Assembly: GCA_947474485.1 (NCBI GenBank)
Contig: CANJJP010000057.1
Span: 1 to 8,299 of the forward strand
DNA length: 8,299 nucleotides
Reading direction: 5' to 3'
DNA from: Bacteroidota bacterium
GTDB taxonomy: Bacteria; Bacteroidota; Bacteroidia; B-17B0; Aurantibacillaceae
The notes beneath the pieces are model-generated. The model had not been told where the DNA came from. It did not search any database and saw only the letters and a program-made list of their open reading frames with translations. A program made the position numbers and the translations under genes. Each line of letters begins with the position of its first letter. The stretch's first letter is position 1. This document shows, piece by piece, positions 1 to 5,873 of the stretch.

Positions 1-2
1 CT

Positions 3-866
3 CCTACAACACCAAATAATCCCGTTGCCCCAGCTACAATTGCGCAGGTATTTGCGCAAAATGGTGTACAAGCTGCTACAACTCAAGCTAACATGTCTAT
101 TTCACAAACCGCAACACTTTCAGGAGTTAAAATCACTATTCCAAACAATGCATTTATTACTGACGGTGGAGCTCCAGTTACAGGCATAGTGGACATCTCA
201 ATAAAAGGCATTTTCACTAAGAAAGACATCATTTTAACAGGTGCTCCTGCCAATGCAGCAGGTAAATTAATTGCAACAAAAGGTTGTGTTAAAGTTAATG
301 CATCTCAAAATAGTCAAACATTAAGAGTTGCTCCAGGTTCAAACATTACGGTAAATGTTCCTGAACCAGGTACTCCAGTTTCTAATTTAAAAAAATTCTA
401 CGCACAGCAAATTTCAGTTACTGATACAAATAAAGTGTGGAGAGCATCAGCTGACACAAATGCCCTTGTTGCATTATTCGACACTACTACTCAAAAATAT
501 TATTACCAAGCTAGATTAGACTCTGTTGCTTGGTTAAATACTGGTTACGAGTGGGATACTACTGCAACTAAAACAACTGTTGAAATTATTTTAGATACTA
601 CATATAACTCCAACAATTCTACAGTATATATTTCATTAAATGGTAAAATGGTAGTTGGTGCTTTGTATCCACAAGGAGGAGGTTCTTATAAAATTAACAA
701 TATACCAATTGGACAAAATGTTTATTTTGTTGTTATTGCAGTTAAAAACGGCGCCTATTATTCGGCCTTTTCAGCTGCAACCATAACACCAAATTATTCC
801 AATACATTAGCACCACAAGCCACAACCCTAAGTGCTATTCAAAGTCAACTTTTATTACTCCCTTAA
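3..866 (+). CDS. Hypothetical exported/surface protein, 5'-truncated by window edge
   Basis: The frame is open from the window edge (first full codon at 3) through the stop at 864-866, so the ATG at 93 is probably an internal methionine and the true start lies upstream. The visible 287 residues are rich in Thr, Ala, Asn and Val and look beta-rich. The pattern runs: a stretch resembling 'GVKITIPNNAFITDGGAPVTG', then 'VDISIKGIFTKKDIILTGAPA', then a GKLIATKGCVKVNAS segment, a 'VNVPEPG' turn, and a C-terminal part ending in a 'NIPIGQNVYFVVIAVKNG' strand pair. From memory this layout recurs in uncharacterised secreted or lipoprotein-type proteins of Bacteroidota; I know no function for them. No catalytic motif is visible. 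The signal peptide, if there is one, is outside the window. A strong terminator follows 23 bp after the stop, so this is the last gene of its transcript. Function is unknown; that it is a real gene is well supported by length and composition. Confidence 0.75.
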   Translation, partial: PTTPNNPVAPATIAQVFAQNGVQAATTQANMSISQTATLSGVKITIPNNAFITDGGAPVTGIVDISIKGIFTKKDIILTGAPANAAGKLIATKGCVKVNASQNSQTLRVAPGSNITVNVPEPGTPVSNLKKFYAQQISVTDTNKVWRASADTNALVALFDTTTQKYYYQARLDSVAWLNTGYEWDTTATKTTVEIILDTTYNSNNSTVYISLNGKMVVGALYPQGGGSYKINNIPIGQNVYFVVIAVKNGAYYSAFSAATITPNYSNTLAPQATTLSAIQSQLLLLP

Positions 867-888
867 AAGTTCGTTAAAAATTTTAAAC

Positions 889-915
889 GTCCCGCCCTAA
901 AAGCGGGACTTTTTT
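889..915 (+). terminator. Rho-independent terminator after the first gene
   Basis: A perfect 7-bp GC-rich stem (GTCCCGC at 889-895, GCGGGAC at 903-909) with a 7-base loop is followed directly by six T residues (910-915). This is a textbook intrinsic terminator for the gene ending at 866. It stands out in an otherwise AT-rich sequence. It ends only 16 bp before the ATG of the next gene. Confidence 0.9.
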
Positions 916-931
916 ATTAAATTAGTACCGT

Positions 932-3388
932 ATGTTGCAAACCAAGAATTTAAAGAAATTATTTTTTTCAATTGCCATTGCAATTACTTGCATTGCTTTT
1001 TCTATTTCTTGTTCTAACGAAAACTCTAAAAGCGAAAATAAAAACATAGAAAGCAACATAGTGCTCTCTGCCGATATTGATGAATTGCTTAAAGACACGA
1101 ACTCAGTAACTCCAATCGTAGATAGCCTCAAAAAAGAGTTTTTTGTTTCAAACGATTCGATGCGAATTGATATACTTGCAGAGCTTTCCGAGAATTGGCG
1201 AGCGTTTTCATTTCCAATTTCACAAGAAGTTTTATTCCAAAGCAAAAAACATAATAGTAATTACACAGAAGGACTAGCGTATTGCAAATTCGGCATTTAC
1301 TATTATAGAGCCTATGTAATTGATTCTGCAAATTATTTTCTAGACAAGGCCCTTACTATTGGGACAAAATATAATTTTAAATCAATTGAAGCAGAAGCAT
1401 TAGCTTGGAAAGGCGAAGTACAACGTAGACAAGATAATAAAGATTCTGCAATTGTACTTCAAAATAAAGCTCAAAGTATTGCCAAAGCAATAGGCAACAA
1501 AAAAATAGAAGCCTTTAGTTTAATGGCGCAGGGCGAAGCTTACAGAGATCTATTCGAGTTTGATAAAGCATTCGAATGTTATAATAAATGTATATTAATA
1601 GCTGACCAAATTAATGATACATATAAAATCATTATTTGTTATAATAGCATTGGAGATATAAATAGAGTAAAAGGAAACTATGTAAAAGCACTCGAATACT
1701 TTAATAAAAGTATGAACTTAGCTAAAAGCAATGGAAACAAAAGGCCCTTAGCTTATAGTTTAAATACTTTGGGAGACATTTATAGTGCTCAAAAAGAACT
1801 TGATAAAGCACTTAAATATTACGAGGAGGCTATTAAAATTGCAAATGAGATTGAAGATAAACTTCGTGTTTCAAACATTTATAATAGCATGGGAATAGCT
1901 CATCAACTTTTGAAACATAAAGATATGGCTCTTGAATGCTTTAATCGTTCCATCAAAATAGCTGAAGAAATCGGAAACACTAATAATGTAGCTCATTCCT
2001 ACAGTGGTATTGGCTCCTTAAATTACGATGGAGGAAAATTTACCGAAGCAATTGAATATTTTCAAAAAGCATGCGAAACTTCGGAAGAAACAGGCAATGT
2101 ATCGCAATTGTGCAGCGATTTACATGACATGGGGCAATGTTATTTCGAGTTGAAAAATTATACAAAAGCAAAAGAAGTTGCTCAAAAAAGTTTATTAATT
2201 GCAAAGAAAAATGAACTACTAGAAAGTGTGAAAATCTCTTCCTTTCTTTTATATAAAATCAATTCGGAACAAAACAATTCTAATGAGGCTTTAAAAATGC
2301 TTTCACTATTTATCGAATCTAAGGATTCTTTAAGTAATGAAGAACAAGTTAAAAAGTTTGCCGCTGTTGAATACGAAGCTAAAGAAGAAGGATTAAAAGC
2401 AGAACAAGAAGCTAAAGAGAAAACTTACAGAGCAGAGCGTGCACGTGAAGAAGAAGAACTAAAAAGACAAAAAACAATTCGTTATGCATTTACCATTGGT
2501 TTTGTATTGGTATTAGCGCTTGCTGTAGTTGTTTATAGAAACTTGCGCGAAAACAAAAAGAAAAACAAAATCATCCTTGAACAGAAGAAAGAAGTTGAAC
2601 ACGCAAAAGAATTAGTTGAAGAAAAGCATAAAGAAATTACTGATAGTATAAATTATGCAGAACGAATACAACGTACTTTCTTAGCAACAGAAGAAAGTTT
2701 AAATAATAATTTAAAAGATTACTTTATTTACTTTCAACCAAAGGATATTGTTTCGGGAGATTTTTATTGGTCGTGCAAATTAGCTGATGGTAATTTTTTG
2801 CTAGCTACTGCAGATAGCACAGGCCATGGCGTTCCAGGGTCAATTATGAGTTTGTTAAACATTACCAGCTTAGAAAAAGCATGCGAGCATTATACCGAGC
2901 CAGCTGATATTTTAAACCACACACGGGCAACCATTATTGAACGATTAAAAAAAGACGGAAGCGCAGAAGGTGGAAAAGATGGAATGGACTGTAGTTTAAT
3001 TAGTTTTAATTTCAGCAATAACACAATTAAATATTCAACTGCAAACAATCCAATATGGATTGTGCAAGAAAACGGAACAAAATTATTGGAATTAAAACCC
3101 GATAAAATGCCAGTTGGAAAGCACGACAAAGATAAGGAGCCATTTACTCAAAACACTGTTCAACTTAACAAAGGTGATGTAGTATATTCGCTCTCAGATG
3201 GCTTCCCCGATCAGTTTGGCGGACCTAGTGGAAAAAAATTCATGTCAAAAAAATTAAAGGAACTGCTACTTGCCATTTCACAAGAGCCGATGAAAGAACA
3301 AGGTGAAAAAATTAAAATAATTCTTAATAATTGGAAAGGTACTTTAGAGCAGGTTGATGATATTATACTTATAGGTGTTAGGATTTAA
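932..3388 (+). CDS. TPR-repeat membrane sensor with SpoIIE-type PP2C phosphatase domain
   Basis: Predicted membrane-bound Ser/Thr phosphatase of 818 residues. Residues 1-26 form a signal peptide (KNLKK then a hydrophobic run); Cys27 after SIS could be a lipidation site, though the lipobox is not ideal. Residues about 113-430 hold eight TPR units; equivalent positions recur at 139, 179, 219, 259, 299, 339, 379 and 419, an exact 40-residue period. A charged helical stretch (470-516) leads to one membrane helix (517-535), then a coiled coil (536-580) ending in the linker DSINYAERIQ. The PP2C/SpoIIE domain (about 595-818) keeps its motifs: SGDFYW (Asp610), ADSTGHGVPG (Asp628), DGMD (683-686), SDGF (Asp756) and DDIILIG (Asp809/810), so it is probably active with Mn2+ or Mg2+. 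The inferred topology is TPRs in the periplasm and phosphatase in the cytoplasm. Family members often act on anti-sigma antagonists or other phosphoproteins; no such partner lies nearby, so the target is unknown. The ATG at 932 is chosen because the signal peptide starts there; no ribosome binding site is visible. Confidence 0.92.
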   Translation: MLQTKNLKKLFFSIAIAITCIAFSISCSNENSKSENKNIESNIVLSADIDELLKDTNSVTPIVDSLKKEFFVSNDSMRIDILAELSENWRAFSFPISQEVLFQSKKHNSNYTEGLAYCKFGIYYYRAYVIDSANYFLDKALTIGTKYNFKSIEAEALAWKGEVQRRQDNKDSAIVLQNKAQSIAKAIGNKKIEAFSLMAQGEAYRDLFEFDKAFECYNKCILIADQINDTYKIIICYNSIGDINRVKGNYVKALEYFNKSMNLAKSNGNKRPLAYSLNTLGDIYSAQKELDKALKYYEEAIKIANEIEDKLRVSNIYNSMGIAHQLLKHKDMALECFNRSIKIAEEIGNTNNVAHSYSGIGSLNYDGGKFTEAIEYFQKACETSEETGNVSQLCSDLHDMGQCYFELKNYTKAKEVAQKSLLIAKKNELLESVKISSFLLYKINSEQNNSNEALKMLSLFIESKDSLSNEEQVKKFAAVEYEAKEEGLKAEQEAKEKTYRAERAREEEELKRQKTIRYAFTIGFVLVLALAVVVYRNLRENKKKNKIILEQKKEVEHAKELVEEKHKEITDSINYAERIQRTFLATEESLNNNLKDYFIYFQPKDIVSGDFYWSCKLADGNFLLATADSTGHGVPGSIMSLLNITSLEKACEHYTEPADILNHTRATIIERLKKDGSAEGGKDGMDCSLISFNFSNNTIKYSTANNPIWIVQENGTKLLELKPDKMPVGKHDKDKEPFTQNTVQLNKGDVVYSLSDGFPDQFGGPSGKKFMSKKLKELLLAISQEPMKEQGEKIKIILNNWKGTLEQVDDIILIGVRI

Positions 3389-3557
3389 AAAGTTTATTTC
3401 AATTCAATAGTTACAGTATAAACGCCAACTAAAGATGACGCTTCAAATTATACTAAACTCAGCTAATTTAAAAATCTAATGTATCTCTAATAAAATTAAC
3501 GAGAACAAATCAATTATAAGTAGGGATAATCTTTAAAGATATATTTAGTTCACAATT

Positions 3558-3582
3558 AAAAAAAATATGCACTTTGGTAGTG
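3558..3582 (-). terminator. Weak terminator-like hairpin and T-run downstream of the MarC-family gene
   Basis: Read on the minus strand, a short stem (CACT/AGTG, 4 bp, 5-base loop, at 3570-3582) is followed after four bases by eight T residues (3565-3558). It lies 25 bp past the stop of the MarC-family gene, the right place for its terminator. The stem is too short to be convincing. The rest of the 218-bp gap (3389-3606) holds only a 12-bp AT-rich palindrome ATCTTTAAAGAT (3529-3540) and no recognisable gene. No clear terminator follows the phosphatase gene. Confidence 0.25.
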
Positions 3583-3606
3583 AAGAAAATTAATAAGAAC
3601 CAATAC

Positions 3607-4233
3607 TTACATTAATGGTTTTATCATGTTTAATAAGCTACTTGTTATCATTTGGATTCCAATTGCTAAAACTAAAAAGCCCATAATTTTCGACATAGCA
3701 GTTAAACCAGCTTGTCCCATGTAAGAGATAATTCTTGGACCTACATTAAACAATATGTAAATAGATACAGCTACTAAAATAATAGCTGAAATAATCATAA
3801 TGTTTCCTTCTAAGCTCGGATTCTCTATCGATAAATTTATTAAGTAAGAAATAGATCCTGGCCCAGCCAATAAAGGCATTGCGAGTGGTGTAAAGGAAAT
3901 ATCATCCTTTTTTGAAGACTCTTCTTTCATTTTAATGTCTACATCACTTTTGTGCTTAGAATTTAATAACTGAAATGCAGAACGAGAAATAATTATTCCA
4001 CCAGCAATTTTAAGTGCATTAATCGAAATTCCGAAAAAATTTAAAATATAGGTTCCAGCAAAATAAGAGATAACACAAATAGCAACAATATAAATACAAG
4101 TTTTTCTTATTTGTTGGTTGCGCGTTTTTTCCTCGTAACCAGTTGTAAGTGAAATAAAAACTGGTAGCGCTCCCAATGGATTAATTAGTGAGAAAAGGGA
4201 AATAAAACCCGTAAGGATTAATGAAATGCTCAT
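3607..4233 (-). CDS. MarC-family (NAAT/SnatA-like) integral membrane protein
   Basis: A 208-residue cytoplasmic-membrane protein of the MarC family (UPF0056; E. coli MarC, YhgN and YchE belong here). About six hydrophobic helices fall near 3-25, 44-66, 70-90, 118-134, 145-167 and 180-203, with a charged loop at 92-112. Family signatures are present: FSLINPLGALPVF (14-26), GGIIISRSAFQLL (78-90), FTPLAMPLLAGPGSI (114-128) and MSKIMGFLVLAIGIQ (180-194). Length is normal for the family, so it appears complete. An archaeal relative, SnatA, transports small neutral amino acids; the role of bacterial members is largely unproven, and the old link of MarC to multiple antibiotic resistance was not supported. 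A transport role here is therefore inference. The ATG at 4231-4233 gives the usual family N-terminus. The gene stands alone: it converges with the phosphatase gene and diverges from the acetyltransferase remnant. Confidence 0.93.
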   Translation of the reverse strand: MSISLILTGFISLFSLINPLGALPVFISLTTGYEEKTRNQQIRKTCIYIVAICVISYFAGTYILNFFGISINALKIAGGIIISRSAFQLLNSKHKSDVDIKMKEESSKKDDISFTPLAMPLLAGPGSISYLINLSIENPSLEGNIMIISAIILVAVSIYILFNVGPRIISYMGQAGLTAMSKIMGFLVLAIGIQMITSSLLNMIKPLM

Positions 4234-4259
4234 AAAATATGCTATTCGTAATTTGAGTA

Positions 4260-4267
4260 CAAAAGTA
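4260..4267 (-). promoter_or_regulatory. Bacteroidota -7 promoter element for the MarC-family gene
   Basis: On the minus strand this reads TACTTTTG, an exact match to the Bacteroidota sigma-A -7 consensus TAnnTTTG. It ends 26 bp before the MarC-family ATG, implying a short leader of roughly 20-25 bases. The nearest TTTG (4282-4285) is only 14 bp upstream, too close for a good -33 element, and the next TTG (4294-4296) is 26 bp away, so only the -7 box is convincing. No Shine-Dalgarno sequence is seen in the leader. Confidence 0.6.
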
Positions 4268-4377
4268 TGCTTTTAAAATGGCAAATAGTTAAACAAGTGT
4301 TAAGAAAAACAAAATAGCATTGTTGATTAAAAATAGATTTTAATTATCGATTCAGAGAATAAATCAATAACATTAAC

Positions 4378-4409
4378 TTATAAATGATTTTGAAATGAAT
4401 AATTTATAA
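4378..4409. repeat. AT-rich inverted repeat in the MarC/acetyltransferase intergenic region
   Basis: TTATAAAT (4378-4385) and ATTTATAA (4402-4409) form an 8-bp perfect inverted repeat, 16 bp apart. A second small pair, ATTT/AAAT (4387-4390 and 4393-4396), is nested inside. The spacer contains TGATTTTG (4385-4392), one mismatch from the -7 consensus on the plus strand. It could mark the old promoter or operator of the acetyltransferase, but AT-only repeats arise easily by chance here. Confidence 0.3.
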
Positions 4410-4444
4410 TAGCTTACTTTTATAGAAACCATAACCCAGTTCAC

Positions 4445-4935
4445 TTCACTCTTCGCCCGCAGAAAATAAACAATTTGGACAGCTTGGTATTAAATGCCAA
4501 CAACCCGAACATTGCAGAATTTATGACAGATGGATTTCCTCATCCCTATTCGAATGAGAAAGGAATTTCATTTATTGAAATGGCAACAAAAGATAATCCA
4601 ATACATGTTTTTGCAATTGATGTTGATGGGAAATCTTTAGGTGGCATCGGTATTCATCTGCAACAAGACATTATGAAAAAGAATGCAGAACTGGGCTACT
4701 GGCTTGGTGAAGCATACTGGGGCAAGGGAATTGTAAGCGGGGCAATTAAACAAATGGTCGATTTTGCGTTTACAACTTACGATATAATCGTATTTTCGCT
4801 CGTCCGTTCGGTACAAACATAGCATCACAAAAAATTTTAGAAAAATGCGGATTTCAACTAGAAGCTCGTTTTGAAAAAGTAATTTTTAAAAAAGGAGAAT
4901 ATCTTGATGAATTAGTTTACGCAATAAGAAAATAA
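4445..4935 (+). pseudogene. GNAT-family N-acetyltransferase, broken by frameshift and missing start
   Basis: The conceptual product is about 163 residues, similar to complete GNAT acetyltransferases of the RimJ/RimL-like type, which move acetyl from acetyl-CoA to an amine. Homology-like sequence starts at FTLRPQKI (4445) and runs through ANNPNIAEFMTDGFPHPY, then ELGYWLGEAYWGKGI (the acetyl-CoA-binding motif A region) to FTTYDI at about 4786. There the frame breaks: the original frame reads on to a stop at 4820-4822, while the proper C-terminus (RIFARPFGTNIASQKILEKCGF ending in ELVYAIRK) continues in the other frame from 4789 to the stop at 4933-4935. Restoring one A after 4786 would give DINRIFARPFG in one frame. 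No ATG, GTG or TTG precedes the FTLRP segment in frame back to the stop at 4400; the first possible start, TTG at 4475, would drop about 10 domain residues. Two independent defects make a functional gene unlikely. A single base error in the assembly would explain only one of them. Confidence 0.85.
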
Positions 4936-4936
4936 A

Positions 4937-5863
4937 TTACGGACAGTAATAACCACCTGCGTAAATATCTTCGTAAGGAATATCTGCACAAATAAATGAT
5001 TTAGAACTTACCATTCCCATATTAAACCAACCCAAGGCACGCGGGGCAGTTGAGTTTACAGGATTTATATTTGTACGTAAATTCTCTGGAGTTACAGCAA
5101 ACAAACCAGCCTGACTATTATTTAATTGAGTAGAAAGTTGAATCATGTATTCGTAAGAATCTTTATTTAAAGAATGTATTTCAACGGTATAAACATCATT
5201 TAATTGCAACAATTTATCACCTGGTATAACATTAAGATAAGCATTGGGTGGGATAAAACATAAACCATCAGTTCCATTACCTCTACCACCATCTTCACAA
5301 ACATTTATTGCGTTTGATTGGTTGTAGAATACACCATTTTTGTATGACTTAATCCAATAATAATCTTTTCCATTAGGTTGATCTTTTCCAAACAACCAAG
5401 CCAAATAACCTTTTACTGTTGTACTACCAATATCTGTAACTCTATCGTACCCAATAGTGTCAATTTTTGTTGTACGATTTAAAGTAGATAAAGAATTATA
5501 GGAATTTCCCTTATAGGAAATAGATAATGAATATTGGTGCCCAACAACACTTAATGTATCAGTTGCTACAGGCGTAAAAACATAATTACCTGTTCCAGTA
5601 ACTTCACTAAAATTGTATATTTTCCCGTTAGTCAAATCCTTTAGGCTAACAGTTGCTCCAATAGCAACAGGTGTATTTTGTCCATTAAAAACTGGCGCTG
5701 TGGTAGTTAATCTAACTGTTTGCGAACCTGGTTTATCATTAATCCAAGCGTCTACAACTAGTAAAGTTTCTCCTTCAGGCACATCTACCTGAACAACCTT
5801 TTCGCATGAACTTAGTCCAATCAAAAAAGCGAATGCTATAATTCCTCTAAATATATTTTTCAT
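4937..5863 (-). CDS. DUF4249-family outer-membrane lipoprotein, partner of the TonB receptor
   Basis: A 308-residue lipoprotein matching the DUF4249 family of Bacteroidota. The signal peptide is followed by the lipobox LSSC, with Cys20 as the lipidated residue, then EKVVQVDVPEG, typical of the family start. Beta-rich segments follow: LLVVDAWINDKPGSQTVRL (34-52), a bacterial Ig-like region (about 60-118; NGQNTPVAIGATVSLKDL), and a C-terminal part with YTVEIHSLNKDSYEYM (225-240). Four cysteines remain after the lipid site: 189, 202, 292 and 307; the pairs 189/202 and 292/307 could form disulfides. The gene starts 10 bp after the receptor stop, on the same strand, so the two are almost certainly co-transcribed. 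DUF4249 genes commonly follow TonB-dependent receptors; a surface-exposed ligand-binding or lid role like that of SusD is inference, and the substrate is unknown. The stop lies one base from the stop of the convergent acetyltransferase remnant. No terminator is visible in that gap, so the transcript probably runs into the remnant. Confidence 0.9.
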   Translation of the reverse strand: MKNIFRGIIAFAFLIGLSSCEKVVQVDVPEGETLLVVDAWINDKPGSQTVRLTTTAPVFNGQNTPVAIGATVSLKDLTNGKIYNFSEVTGTGNYVFTPVATDTLSVVGHQYSLSISYKGNSYNSLSTLNRTTKIDTIGYDRVTDIGSTTVKGYLAWLFGKDQPNGKDYYWIKSYKNGVFYNQSNAINVCEDGGRGNGTDGLCFIPPNAYLNVIPGDKLLQLNDVYTVEIHSLNKDSYEYMIQLSTQLNNSQAGLFAVTPENLRTNINPVNSTAPRALGWFNMGMVSSKSFICADIPYEDIYAGGYYCP

Positions 5864-5873
5864 ATTCTATTTA

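Noticed and set aside
93..95. ATG at 93 as the start of the first gene
   Set aside because: The same frame is open to the window edge with similar composition, and no signal peptide follows this methionine, so it is probably internal.
139..430. Possible CRISPR or DNA tandem repeat suggested by the TPR gene's periodicity (120-bp period within 1346-2221)
   Set aside because: The positions given here are residue numbers in the phosphatase; the period is seen only in the protein. The DNA of the units has diverged widely, so these are old TPR units and not a recent DNA repeat.
922..1331. Minus-strand open frames at 922-1245 and 1128-1331
   Set aside because: They lie antisense to the signal peptide and N-terminal part of the phosphatase gene, overlap each other, and show low-complexity Ser/Leu/Phe sequence without any family motif.
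2890..3129. Minus-strand open frame of 79 codons
   Set aside because: It is antisense to the conserved PP2C domain, whose motifs are clearly coding on the plus strand; its sequence has no recognisable features.
3529..3540. 12-bp palindrome ATCTTTAAAGAT as an operator or terminator
   Set aside because: It is short, AT-rich, has no T-run and no promoter beside it; chance is enough to explain it.
4637..4828. Minus-strand open frame of 63 codons
   Set aside because: It is antisense to the acetyl-CoA-binding region of the acetyltransferase remnant, with no motif or start signal.
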